Origin: Agarophyton chilense
Lineage: Eukaryota > Rhodophyta > Florideophyceae > Gracilariales > Gracilariaceae
Direction of reading: 5' to 3'
DNA: 64,000 nt
Assembly (NCBI GenBank): GCA_030374765.1
Contig: JARGXX010000004.1
Location: 496,001-560,000 of the forward strand
In this document: one piece after another, positions 53,886-64,000 of the stretch
Numbering within the stretch: position 1 is the stretch's first letter
Layout: each line of letters begins with the position of its first letter
Notes under the pieces: generated by a model
Told to the model about the DNA's origin: nothing
The model's database searches: none
Seen by the model: only the letters and a program-made list of their open reading frames with translations
Made by a program: the position numbers and the translations under genes

Positions 53886-55601
53886 ATGGGGTCCTTCACC
53901 ACTTCTGAGGATCGCCACAAAACCGGCACATCGGTACAACTTTCTTCTACTCCTCCGACTTTCGGCGATACGCAACTTCTCGCAGCAGCGGTTTCGACTA
54001 GCCCTCTCAAGGGAATGAACCCATACGTCATCAACCCACTCTCGGGTCCATCGGCCTCCGCGCCGGCGGACAACGAAGCTCCCCAGCAGGGTGGATATTT
54101 CTCCGGTTTGGATGCGGCTCCGTCAGGTACCGAACCTTCCGCCTCGGCGGTCAACCGACATCCTCAGGAGGATTTGGACATCACCGCGGTGGCGTGGAAC
54201 TCCGCTCATGCGATGCCCTTGGTAGCAAACTCCAGAGGTTGGATCTCAAACGAATCCTTTCGAAGGTGGAGTCCCCTTACCGATCCGGTGATATATTCCC
54301 GCGCTCCGTCGTTCCATCCGACAGCGGTCCGCGACGATGAGCTCATCGACTCCTACGTGGAGGACGGCTTATTGCCGGGTGGCATACCTGTTGAGGTTGT
54401 ACGTTCTCCCGATTGGAGGGCGCGGGTAGCCATAGAGCCTCAGTATCCATACCGCAGTCGCGAGGAGTCCCTGGACAAGGCGCACGCAGCGATGGCGGCT
54501 CTGGCCTACCAGCGATTGGAGAGGTCACGCTTTGACCATCTGGTTCCCCCGGAGTACGGGTTCGATGTCGCCTATTACCGCACGTACGGTGAGGTCTCCT
54601 ACGGGGATAACTTGGCAGCCTTTCCCGAAGCCGAGTTCCGCGGACCGGGTTTTTCTCTCCGAGAAGATATGCTCCAATGGAGTCGTCCCATCCTTCGGGC
54701 TGAGTTCAGGTACCTTCAGCGGCAGTTTACCCAATATGGGTTCGATCGACGCGTGCGCTTCGAGCGCCGCTCGCGCTCCTGTCTCGGGTTCCTTGTCCCG
54801 TATCCTCACGTGGAACTGGAGCGTATCCGTAACACGGCGAAGGTTGGGCGATTCGTGCCCCTTCCAGCTTGGTGGAGTAAGGTCGAGGTCCCCCGAGGGT
54901 GCTTTGCTGAACTGCCCCCATGTATCTACTATATCGGGTCTCGTTTGATGCACGACCCGAACTCGGGATACTGGGCCCTCGTTGCAGCCGAGTGGGCAGC
55001 CCGCGTAGCGGCGCACCTCCTCTGGGATGCTCATGACCATTTCCGTATCTGGTATATTCCTCCGATGCTACGGACCATCATGCGTCAGATCGACCTTGTC
55101 CCAGCGTTGGGTTCGGCCAGCAACGTGCAGGACCTGTATCCAATCTTGGACGTGATCGACAACACCCAATGGGATCGAGTTCCAGTGGCAAATCAGCCCG
55201 CAGGGGAAGGATCCGCGCGAGACAAGTCTCCTGGCCGGTACGATCCGGGCTCCGGTAACTGGGTCTATTACAATCCCTTCGAAGGGGTTCGCATCAGCGC
55301 GGCGCAAGCACGGGCGCTGATTGACTCGCCTCGACCGATGCCGGTTGGACACCCGACGGGGTTCATTTATACCGACGATTACGAGTACGAGCCTCCAGTA
55401 GACCTGGACGATCCAGTGTTGGATAACGAAGTGCCAGCTCCTAGTGGAGTACTCCCTGTGGAGCCATCTGCACCCTTCCAACCAGTGGGAACGACCTCAG
55501 CTGCGGCGGCGAATGCATCCGGCGGCGGTTCATCTGCTCCCCCCGGGTGGGGGTGTGAACACCCTTGCGCAGGCGCCGGTTTCCACTCCGCAAGCGGATA
55601 G
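53886..55601 (+). CDS. Antisense ORF of element C (conserved protein of unknown function)
   Basis: 571 residues from ATG 53886; an in-frame GTG at 53847 would add 13. It begins 81 bp inside the 3' LTR and runs toward the pol end. The N-terminal 100 residues are Ser/Pro/Thr-rich. The core carries the blocks also seen in A and B: RDDELIDSY, RPILRAEFRY near 54690, ERRSRS.LGFLVPY near 54760-54795, ELPPCIYYIGS near 54908, NDP.SGYW-like (HDPNSGYWALV), WDAHDHFRIWY near 55025, and YYNPFEGVRIS.AQA near 55265. The tail is acidic, then Ala/Ser-rich. No signal peptide, membrane span or known domain is seen. Compared with B, identity looks modest overall but is concentrated in these blocks, which suggests selection on the protein. 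Confidence 0.8.
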   Translation: MGSFTTSEDRHKTGTSVQLSSTPPTFGDTQLLAAAVSTSPLKGMNPYVINPLSGPSASAPADNEAPQQGGYFSGLDAAPSGTEPSASAVNRHPQEDLDITAVAWNSAHAMPLVANSRGWISNESFRRWSPLTDPVIYSRAPSFHPTAVRDDELIDSYVEDGLLPGGIPVEVVRSPDWRARVAIEPQYPYRSREESLDKAHAAMAALAYQRLERSRFDHLVPPEYGFDVAYYRTYGEVSYGDNLAAFPEAEFRGPGFSLREDMLQWSRPILRAEFRYLQRQFTQYGFDRRVRFERRSRSCLGFLVPYPHVELERIRNTAKVGRFVPLPAWWSKVEVPRGCFAELPPCIYYIGSRLMHDPNSGYWALVAAEWAARVAAHLLWDAHDHFRIWYIPPMLRTIMRQIDLVPALGSASNVQDLYPILDVIDNTQWDRVPVANQPAGEGSARDKSPGRYDPGSGNWVYYNPFEGVRISAAQARALIDSPRPMPVGHPTGFIYTDDYEYEPPVDLDDPVLDNEVPAPSGVLPVEPSAPFQPVGTTSAAAANASGGGSSAPPGWGCEHPCAGAGFHSASG

Positions 55602-55744
55602 TGTGCGACAAGGCCTCGTGAACGCAGGCATTCCGATTCCCCCGGGTATGACGGATGTGAGCCAGATGTTGGCTTTCGCCTCGGCGTACCATCAGGGTCA
55701 GAATCCCAACGGTGGGGCGGGTCCCTCCTCGGGCTTTCCGTAGT

Positions 55745-56140
55745 TCTGCCTTCGGGCAATTGTGGAGTCCATAGCTTGGCGACAATAGTAAACTTCTGAT
55801 ATTTGCATAACTTCCTTTCTTCTTCCTTCCTAGGATCTTAACTTCTACTTCTCTTCTTCTTCCTTCTTAGGATCTTCTTCATCTTCTTCTTCATCTTCTT
55901 CCCTTCCTAGGGTCCAATCTTCTTCTTAATCTTCTTCTCCACTTCGTGGGTCTTCTTTTCCTTTTTCATTATAAACTGTCCCGATAACCGGTGTTGTGTT
56001 CCCCGGTTAACGGCGCTAGGCCGAGGGCCAGTAGACATTCCATCTCAATACGTGTTCTTCGGGATACTCTCCTCAATTCCTCTTCAGAGGTCCAACATCT
56101 TCCTCACTTCGAGGTCGCATCCACACCAGTTCCCGTGGTG
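55745..56140. repeat. Convergent junction of element C, purine-rich tract
   Basis: Between the end of the antisense region and the chromodomain-like end of pol. From about 55806 to 55970 the plus strand is almost all pyrimidine (CTTCTTCTT runs with repeats of CCTAGGATCTT-like units), so it is purine-rich in the gag-pol sense, as in element A. Confidence 0.65.
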
Positions 56141-56142
56141 GT

Positions 56143-56433
56143 TTACCTGACTTGGGCACGATCCAGATTTGGAGGCAAGGTTACCCGAGCGCGTCGGTGA
56201 TAGGATAAAACCTTAGACCTCGGAAGGTGCTCAATGGGTTCCACTGTATCCTCCTCAGGCGAGAATCCGTACCATCGGACTTGGTAGCGAACTTCTCCCT
56301 CGGGGGTGTAGATGTGACGCACGATGCGATCGATAACGAATTCCTGCGGGTACACTTTTCCCTGTTCGGACTTTTCTTCCATCTTGGAACGCTCAAGTTC
56401 CCTTGAGGGTGTTAACGTAGGGTCTAGACACAC
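56143..56433 (-). CDS. Element C chromodomain-like pol end
   Basis: The chromodomain-like motif (EFVIDRIVRH, VRYQVRWYGF, VEPIEHLPRS) that ends the pol of chromovirus-type Ty3/gypsy elements. It is thought to steer integration toward marked chromatin. A and B have the same motif at the same place. Confidence 0.75.
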   Translation of the reverse strand: MCLDPTLTPSRELERSKMEEKSEQGKVYPQEFVIDRIVRHIYTPEGEVRYQVRWYGFSPEEDTVEPIEHLPRSKVLSYHRRARVTLPPNLDRAQVR

Positions 56434-56720
56434 CCCGGTGGGTTCTTTTCCGTGTTGCGAGCGGGTCTCAGCACTTCGTCCAAACGGCGCCGAGTGGCCT
56501 GTGGGCTACGTTGTAACTTCCGTCTACGGAGTCAAAACGGCCCAGTCTTGGGTTTTTCTTAAAGCTGAGATCTTTCCGATAACAACGGTGTTCTTAGATT
56601 CCGTGACGGTTGAGAAACCGCGACGCGGTAGCGTCTCCAATCTCAGGGGGATAAGACTTCAACGTCAACCCGAGCTACGGGGACGAATGTTGCTCTGGTG
56701 CAACGCGCCGTGCGACGGAG

Positions 56721-56820
56721 GCGGTTTGCGCTACGGTTGGTCGTCAGAGCCTTTTGATGGGCTCGGTGAGGCGGGTTGCGCGACGGTTGGTCGTCAGAGC
56801 CTTTTGATTGGCTCGGTGCC
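56721..56820. repeat. 50-bp tandem duplication in element C
   Basis: Two 50-bp units, 56721-56770 and 56771-56820, share TCGTCAGAGCCTTTTGAT and flanking bases with only a few differences. They lie between the pol linker and the chromodomain-like end. Confidence 0.85.
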
Positions 56821-56979
56821 ATTCGACGTGTGCCACATAAATGCGCGGGCGCCGGTTGCCACTCCGCAAGCAGATGTTAGGTGGCGCTTTCGGCACGCGC
56901 TAGCACTCTTCTGAGCTGTCCCCGACGGGTCTCACTTATTTCTTTCCCATTTTTGAGGGTTCCAGTGTCTCCATAGGAG

Positions 56980-59900
56980 TTCCTATTCCCATTCCATGAC
57001 GGAGAGCCAAATTTGGTCAACCTCGTCGTCGAGATCTTCCCCGTGCGGGTCCGCTGACACAGCTCGTTTCTGAGAAAGCGGGGTTTGAGTGTGCGACACC
57101 TCAGTGTCTCTTCCGCGGCGGCGGGTGATCGTCGGCTCTATAGGCGTTCCGGGTGCGTAGTTCTCCACACGACTCTCTCTAGGCGGGTTTTCGTCATCTT
57201 TTCTGACGTCGTGCTCGGCTGGGTCGGCGGTGATGTCGTTACCCATACGCTGGGGTTGTGACTTCTCTGTCGCCGGCTCGGTCGGGCTCGCCGTCTCACT
57301 GTGAGAACTAGATTCCCTGTTAGGGCGACTGGCTGACGCCGAAACATCGTCCTGCGAAGGAAATAAGTCCTCCTCCCCCTTTTTAGGCGGAGAGCCAGGA
57401 GGCTTGATTACCTCCGGTGGGGGAGTAACTCTGTAAGAGTTCGTTGACTGGGCCCTTGAGGGAGCAGGCCCAGGTTCGGGAGTATCCGAAGTTTCCGGTA
57501 GGTCGGTTAAACCACGTTCCGGGTGCGGAAGTATAACGGGGCGGGTGTTCGAATCTCCGCCTGACGGGTTAACTTCCGTTGAATCATCCCCTGTGGAGGG
57601 CGTTGGTGCCGACACCACTTCCACATTTGGGTTGGGCGCTCGTGTGATGCGGTCCCTGGAGATCCGTTCGTGGCGGTTAGCGATATCCAATACCACCGTG
57701 TCCGGGTCTACAGAAACCACACGATAGGGTCCGTCCACAATTGGCGAAAGCTTGTGCCTACGTTCCTTTTCAGGATTGTAGTATTCCTTTCGAAGGAAGA
57801 CGAAGTCGTCGGGCTCCACCAGACTTAGAGGTTTGCGAACCCGATTGTCAAAGTCCTTCTTGTAGGCGCGTTGAGCTTTGTCCATTGCTTTCCGGGCTAT
57901 CGGCACCATCTTCGTAAGCCACTCCTTCCAGGCTTCTCGGTACAATCCCGGTGACGGGTACGTCGACAGCGTCGGTTGAGCCGCGATGGCGACCGGCGGC
58001 GGTGTCCTCGACAGTACCAGTTCGAATGGGGATAAAGATGTAACCCGATGTACCTGGGTGTTGTATGCATACGTGATAGCGTCTGTGTACAAGTCCCAGT
58101 TTTTGGGGTGATCCGCAACATACGATCTCAAAGCGTTGAGTATCGTGCGGTTAAACCTCTCCACCTTGCCATTCCCCTGAGGGTGATACGTAGTAACAAA
58201 TAAATTCCTTACATCAAGGATTCGACATACATCCTGAAAGAACTTTGATGCGAATTGCCCTCCGTTGTCGGATAACAACTGCACCGGCGGTCCATATACG
58301 AACACCCAATGGGTCACGAACGCTTGCGCGACTGTAGCGGCGGTGATCCGCTTCAGCGGCACGGTTCTCGTTAACTTAGAGAATCTGTCAGAAATGACAA
58401 GCAGATACCGATGACCTCGGGGCGTTCTGATAAACTCCCCTAGGATGTCTATGGCCACGAATTCGAGTGGAGCCCGTGCCGGGAACAGCGTCAACTTCTT
58501 AGAGTACTTCCGAAGTTTGACGTCATTCTTGGCGCAATTGGCGCAGGCCCGTCTGACGGCGTAACAATCGAATGCCATTGCCGGCCAGTAAAAGTCCCTT
58601 CTCAACGTTAGGTACAGTTTTCTTCCCCCGGTGTGGGCGCCAACCTTCAAATAGTGAGTGAGGTGTAATACCCTCTGTTGTAGTGTGTGCGGCACCACTA
58701 TCCTCGGGCGAGGTCCAACGGTCCTGATTAGGTAACCCTGATCGTCGTCCTCGAAAGTTAACTGAAATCCCCCGTTGAGGCGAGCCCGAATCCGTGTACA
58801 GAATGGGTCGAGCTGTTGCTCGCATATCATCTCCTCTGGAGAGATGGGTATAAGAGAGCCGGTCGGCGAATCCAGACTCTCGTTGACGAGTGTATCGTCA
58901 CAAACATCATCCGTCAGCGGTTGAGCTCCTCCCTCGAGGTCCGATACCCTAAAGCATGGGATTTCATCGTCCTCGTAGGGTTCCGTTTCCGCTGTTGTTC
59001 CCAAGCGGGATAGTGCATCAGCCTGAGTGTTCAGCTTCCCTTTCTTGTACAGGATCTGAAAGTCGAATTCCGACAGTCGGAGACGCCAGCGCATAAGGCG
59101 GCCCGAGGGTTCGGAGATCTCCAGGAGCCAACGCAAGCATGCGTGGTCCGTATGGACTTTGAAACGAGTACCCATCAGAAAGGGGCGAAGTGTAGCTAAG
59201 GCCCACACAACGGCTAAACATTCTTTCTCGGAGACCGAGTAGTTCCTTTCGTGGACATTCAGGGAACGTGACCAGTACCCAATAGGGTGACGTTCACCAT
59301 CCTCAGAGGATTGGAACAGTGCACACCCTACTTGGTTTGCACTAGCATCGGTGTCCACTTCGTAAGGGAGCCCAGGATTGGGTAGAGCCAAGATTGGCGG
59401 TGATGTTACGGCATTCACCAGTGCCGTGAAGGCAGACGCTTCCGCGTCGCCAAAAGGTTCCAGTTCAACTGGTTGTCCCTTCGTCAGGAGCCTGTTGAGG
59501 GGGGTGGCAATATCCGCAAAGTTCGGGACGAATCGGCGATACACGTTACACAGACCTAAGAAGGATCGCAACTCCGTTTGAGTTTTCGGGTGTTTTGCTT
59601 CCTTCAAGGATTTCACTCGTACTTCATCGATTGAAAGCTGTCCGGGACGGATGATATGACCCAGATACTTAACCGAATCGGTGAAAAACTCGCACTTCTT
59701 GAGTTTCAAGGTGATTCCCGCGTCGCCGAGTATCTTCATTACGTCCCTGACGTGTTCGAGGTGATCATCCAGGTTGTTGGAGAAGACAATAATGTCGTCT
59801 AAATACACTAGACACGTCCTCCACTTGAAGGGAGCCAACAGAATGTTTATCGCCCGTTGAAACGTTGCGGGGGCATTTGTCAACCCAAAAGGCATCCTCC

Positions 59901-61450
59901 GGAATCGGAAAAGTCCTTGATGACACACGAACGCCGTTTTGTCTCGATCTTCCTCCCTAATAGGGACTTGCCAGTAGCCCGAATTGGCGTCGAGGGTAGA
60001 GAAAACAGTAGCGCTCCCAAGGGAGTCGATGTATTCGTCCATCCGAGGGATCGGGTACACATCCTTATTGGTTACCTCGTTCAGGCGTCTGTAATCGATG
60101 CAGAAACGCCACGATCCATCCGGTTTCGGAACTAACACCACTGGTGAGGCCCAAGCGGACTGGGCAGGTTCAATTACGCCCGCTTTAAGCATCTTCTCCA
60201 CCTGAGATTTTCTCCTCTTCCCGAGCTTTCGGTCCAGCCCTGTAAGGGTGTTGGGCAATAGGCCGAGTGTTCGGTAACAAGTCGATGCGGTGTTCTGTAA
60301 TCCCAATAGTTCCAAGGGAACCATCCCACATGGGGGTAAATTCACGAAGCATGTGCCTCAGCTTCTCCCGATGAGATGCGGGTACATGGTTGAGATCCCA
60401 TTTTCCCAATTCCTGAACAGGATCCGTCTGGTCTGCTCCTGTGATAGGGGCCGTAACCTCCTGAGGTTTAAAGTGTTCAGCGTTTGGAGCTGCAGTCGTA
60501 TGCTCACCGTCTTCCGCGATTTCGGCAGTGTCCTCCCCCTCCTTAGGGTCCGCCACACCAAGGACCTCTGCGATAGAGATCTTTGTAGGTACGACCGCAT
60601 GCGGGTGTGGAAGAACAGAACCCAGGATCTGGTGTTTGACCAAATGCTGCGTTGTCTTTCCAAAGTTGGCTACCAAAACCCTGAAAGGTTTATCCGGTTC
60701 CACGGAGACAACCCCATTCGCAAGGGCGAGTTGACGCCGCGTATACAGAGACGGGTTCGGTAGTACCACATGCACACCAATTTGCTTGGTAACAACTGTG
60801 ACCCAAACCTGGGTTTCTGGCGGGATAGCAACTGACTTCGCAACCTTTACTCGTGTAGACACCGGGTCCTTCTTCACAGATTCCTGCGCGACGGGGAGAG
60901 GAACGCGTGTTCGCGCTGCTCCCTGAAAGGTTTTACGAACGATTGGGATCGTAGACCTGTCTTCGAGTTCCACAGTTCTATTCCGAGGACGGATGGCTTC
61001 CACGAAGCGGTCGCAAAAGTCACAATTCAGTATGACTGGTGCTGCAAGTGACTTGCATACAATAAACTCCAGTTGAACGAGATAGGAGCCTAACCTCACC
61101 ATGAGGGAAATTGTACCCAGTGTCCGTAGCGGGTTGTTGTTCGCATCGGCGATATCCAAACGTGGACCGGTACGAACTTGAACCCGGAGCAGCGGGGGTA
61201 ACAATTCAACATGAATTAAGTTAGGAGCGGCTCCTGTATCCAGGACAGGTATTTGACGAACCATAAACTGGTTGGACAGGCCGAAGTCGGCGAATACCTT
61301 ACAATTCCGCTTGGCCATTACCATAACTCGATCCGGAATACGGAGATTACGGGACCGTATCCACGGGCGACGGAGGACACTAAAGTATCCCGAGTTAACG
61401 TCGGTGTCAGCCGTTTTCCTTGAAAGGATAGTCACAGCTGGGGAGCGAAG
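56980..61450 (-). CDS. Element C pol region: PR, RT, RNase H, integrase, GPY/F, linker
   Basis: Protease is at about 61320-60940 (LDTGAAPN near 61240). Reverse transcriptase is at about 60200-59630 (YLDD near 59800, with the FCIDYRRLN and [12 protein letters not shown] blocks). RNase H is at about 59370-59020 (TDAS, then DALSRL). The integrase zinc head is near 58680, and the DDE core at about 58480-58060 carries IDILGEF, SDNGGQF and the HPQGNGKVERFNR block. A GPY/F module is at about 57770-57640, followed by a Pro/Ser/Glu-rich linker. This is the most complete pol in the window. It groups with A and B by eye. Confidence 0.88.
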
Positions 61451-61519
61451 CTGGAGCGCCTCGGGCGTCTTCAACTCCGGCTTAGAAGACGCCCCTCCCG
61501 CAGGGGAGACTCCCAAGTT

Positions 61520-63549
61520 TAGTTTTTCGAAGCGGACCCCACCGAATTCGGTGCAGCTGCCTCGAAGGGGACCGGTTGTTCCCCGTTCGCGGGTACAAGT
61601 TCTGTATCCCTGTCAGCAAGGTGAGCTCGGAGTATCCTTTGTTCCTCATAGGACCTACTCGGGACTCGAGCTTTCTCCTCAGGGGTCAGAGCCTCGTACT
61701 GAGCGATTATTCGTGAACCCTCCCGCAGGGGAAATGTGCAGTCTGGTGCTTTGTGACCACGGAGGTAACACAAATAGCAATTCAGCTCTGCCGGGTTCGG
61801 TTGTGGACGTGAATCCACGCGACGTGGTGCTGTATCCCTCCATCCGGGGCGAGAGAACCGAGCAGCGGTATTCGCAAAAGGTAGCGATGCGGCTGGCACC
61901 CTCCGTCCTTGGGTATAGAGCGCAGGGTCTTCATCCGTAGTCGGAGCGGATGTCGACGGCAAGTCAGACGTACCCATAGATTCGGGGTTACTTCCCATGA
62001 AGTGAATGTTATCATTGACCCCCACAGGGGCCGGGCCTCCTGCGAGTGACAAAGACGAGTTACCTCCATCGGCGAGGAGTGCACTTGTCGGCCGACTCTT
62101 TCGGTTCTGCCGGGCACGGAGAGTATCCCCCTCAGCCTGGGCGTATTGAACCAATTCCAAGTAGGTCAACTTGCGCTTCTCTTCCCGATGTCGGGCAACC
62201 AATGCCTTTATCGAGGGGTCCAAACCATCCACAAACATGGAGCATCTCTCTTAGACGGGGAATACATTCCCGCATCGGTGAAACGCTTTATTCAAGCGAG
62301 TTGAATACACCGTTTCGGTTTCCATCGGCTTCTGCCGCGTATCCCTTAATGCAAGGATTGCTTCCTGAATCGCATTTCCAGTAGCGTATGACCTCAAGAG
62401 GTACTGCACCGCTTCGGGCCAGCACGTGACTCCCCCTTCCGAGGCTCGGGATGATCCACGGACGGAGTTGAACTGGTCTTCAGCCATTCCCTTGAAGAAA
62501 TAGGGTAATGCAAGATACGCTTGCGCTTCACTCATACCGAGGATGTCAGCCTCCTGGACGAACCTCGCAAGGAAATCGAGCACCAGAATTGGGTCTGTTC
62601 CTGTGAACTCCCTCTTCTGTAGGGTGATGCTCAGCCTTTCGATGTAGTCCTTGACCTTACCCGTTCCGCGGGATGTTCGATCTCCCGAAGGGTTATCCAA
62701 CCGGTAATAGCGGTACGATAGCAGCTTCCGATAGAGAGGATTCGTCGGCTTCAGCTCCCTTAATCCAAGGTGTTTCCTACCCTTCTTCCGGGTACGGATT
62801 GCCCCTTGAGAGGTGTAAGTAGCCTTCGACCAAGTCGCCCGGGATGACCGGCGTTCATCTTCACTATCCGAAGATTCGGAGGACGAACTCGATGACGAGC
62901 GATTGGGATCGGAATCCGATAAATCCTCTTGGAGGTGAACGCTCTTTTTTGACTTGCGGCGGTCCCGTTTAGCGGAGCGGTGTTCTTCGTCTTCCGAAAC
63001 GTCGGGTTTATCCTTCGAGGCTTCTGTGTCTCCGTCCATACGGATAATGGCCTCGAGGGTCTCCAGCTGAGCTCGGAAGCGTTCCGCTTGCACGCCGTGT
63101 TCCTCCACGAGGCTCCGGTACTCCTGGATAAAGACCCCAGGGGTACCAAAGCTTTCCAAAAGGGAAATCACATCCCTCCTCAGGGTACGAAGGTCATCGG
63201 CGACTCCCCGCACCGGGGCGTCCTCCACCTTGAGGCGGAGGGTAGTAACCTCCTGAAGGAGCTCGACGTGAGCCGCGTAAGCGATATCGATTCGAGTCTC
63301 CAGGCGCTGTAATTCAGGGTCGGCCCGACTTCGGGGTGCTGCTGAGGGGGTCTCCACCACTGGAGCTGGGCCCACAGCCACGACCTCTCGAGGACCTGAA
63401 AACACTGAGGGTGCTCTCCGAGTGTCCGGATCGATACCGGAATCGTTCCGACCTTCGGGAATTGAGCTCCTCGGCCTAGGCGGGGCCGGGGGCACTGAAT
63501 CCGCTTGACGGTTCGATCCAGTCCTGGAACCACGGGTAGGCGGCGACAT
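61520..63549 (-). CDS. Element C gag region
   Basis: An N-terminal Pro/Ser/Arg-rich part, a coiled-coil-like segment, an acidic/Ser run (about 62880-62930) and the block LKPTNPLYRKLLSYRYYRL-like shared with B come first. A capsid-like region follows, then a CCHC zinc knuckle CYLCYLRGHKAPDC at about 61735-61780. The reading is interrupted about once, in a comparable manner to B. Confidence 0.8.
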
Positions 63550-63753
63550 GCTGCAGACACGACACCGACGATTTGAGGTAACGATGAAATTCGATCACGA
63601 GATTCCCGGAGAACGGATGACGTAACACAAAACAATAATAAAAACCAATTCCACCCTTTCCAAAGGGGACCACTACAACAAATCTTCACGACGGTGCTTC
63701 CTCTTCCAAGAGATATTCCAACACGTGGATGACCAACCCAAAAGTCCGAGAAC

Positions 63754-63774
63754 GGATTCTAAGTCGGGAGACCA
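63754..63774 (-). other. Primer-binding site of element C
   Basis: On the minus strand it begins TGGTCTCCCGACTTAGAATC, two bases from the 5' LTR end. It shares its first 17 bases with the B site. The matching tRNA was not identified. Confidence 0.7.
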
Positions 63775-63776
63775 CT

Positions 63777-64000
63777 TGTGGAGCAAAACCCGGCGACGGG
63801 AAGTGCTCTCAAGGTGTTCGAAGCCTTGCTCCCTGGGGGACGCAGACTCAGAGACAGAGCCCTCCGTTCCACCCGTAGTGTGGGGTGTAACTCCCACGGG
63901 GGATTCCGGCAGTACCGACGGAGGTGAGGGGTAGAAACCGTTGGATCGGGAATGGGTATGGGTATCCCAAAGAATGGGGGAAAATCCGGCGAAGAGGAAA
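63777..64000 (-). repeat. Right (5') LTR of element C, first 224 bp
   Basis: Matches 52907-53130 with about two differences by eye and is cut by the window end. This confirms the LTR pair and the young age. Confidence 0.9.

Larger units (their letters stand above)
52907..64000 (-). mobile_element. Ty3/gypsy LTR retrotransposon C (runs past window end)
   Basis: Gag-pol is on the minus strand and an antisense ORF is on the plus strand. The left (3') LTR is at 52907-53804, a polypurine tract follows, and a primer-binding site sits next to the right (5') LTR, which begins at 63777 and is cut by the window end. Parts seen are gag with zinc knuckle, protease, RT, RNase H, integrase, GPY/F module, linker and chromodomain-like end. 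The 224 bp of right LTR that are visible differ from the left LTR at about two positions, so it is young. It looks nearly whole, with about three or four breaks in the sense genes. Confidence 0.9.

Noticed and set aside
53886-55601. Antisense proteins as retroviral-type envelope proteins
   Set aside because: No signal peptide, membrane anchor, cleavage site or Cys-rich ectodomain is visible in any of the three.

Overview
The window looks like nuclear DNA of a unicellular photosynthetic eukaryote, most likely a red alga of the Porphyridium type. This is an inference from three things: a chlorophyll synthase with a simple N-terminal plastid transit-like peptide and no bipartite leader, host genes that are almost intron-free (only one clear intron was found, in the TMEM16 gene), and large LTR retrotransposons stacked between gene islands.

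Layout. From 1 to about 20.4 kb is a nest of Ty3/gypsy elements. Element A reads rightward, and its 5' part lies before the window. Element D is an inverted pair of 634-bp LTRs. Element B, complete with both 863-bp LTRs and a CATGT target-site duplication, sits inside the right LTR of D. From 21.7 to 37.3 kb is a host gene island: a Slo/BK-like potassium channel, chlorophyll synthase, a divergently transcribed type II J-domain protein, a TMEM16/anoctamin channel or scramblase, a bZIP factor and a secreted beta-rich protein. From 37.3 to 45.8 kb is gene-poor DNA with a decayed Tc1/mariner transposon, an old Ty3/gypsy fossil (E) and an unidentified decayed coding stretch. From 45.8 to 50.1 kb are two secreted proteins on the minus strand, a double-domain imelysin/EfeO-like protein and a metallo-beta-lactamase-fold protein. 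From about 52 kb to the end, a Ty1/copia gag (F) is interrupted by Ty3/gypsy element C, which runs past the window end.

The most striking feature is that Ty3/gypsy elements A, B and C are ambisense. Each carries gag-pol on one strand and, next to the 3' LTR, a long convergent reading frame of about 500-590 codons on the other strand. The three antisense proteins resemble one another over several blocks but match no family I recognise. The same elements share a polypurine tract, and B, C and D share a primer-binding site although their LTRs look unrelated. This lineage of retrotransposons with a conserved antisense gene is the best candidate for an undescribed system here.

The host genes do not form an operon or one pathway. 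Membrane and ion handling recurs (K+ channel, TMEM16, imelysin), and chlorophyll synthase and the J-protein share a short divergent promoter region.
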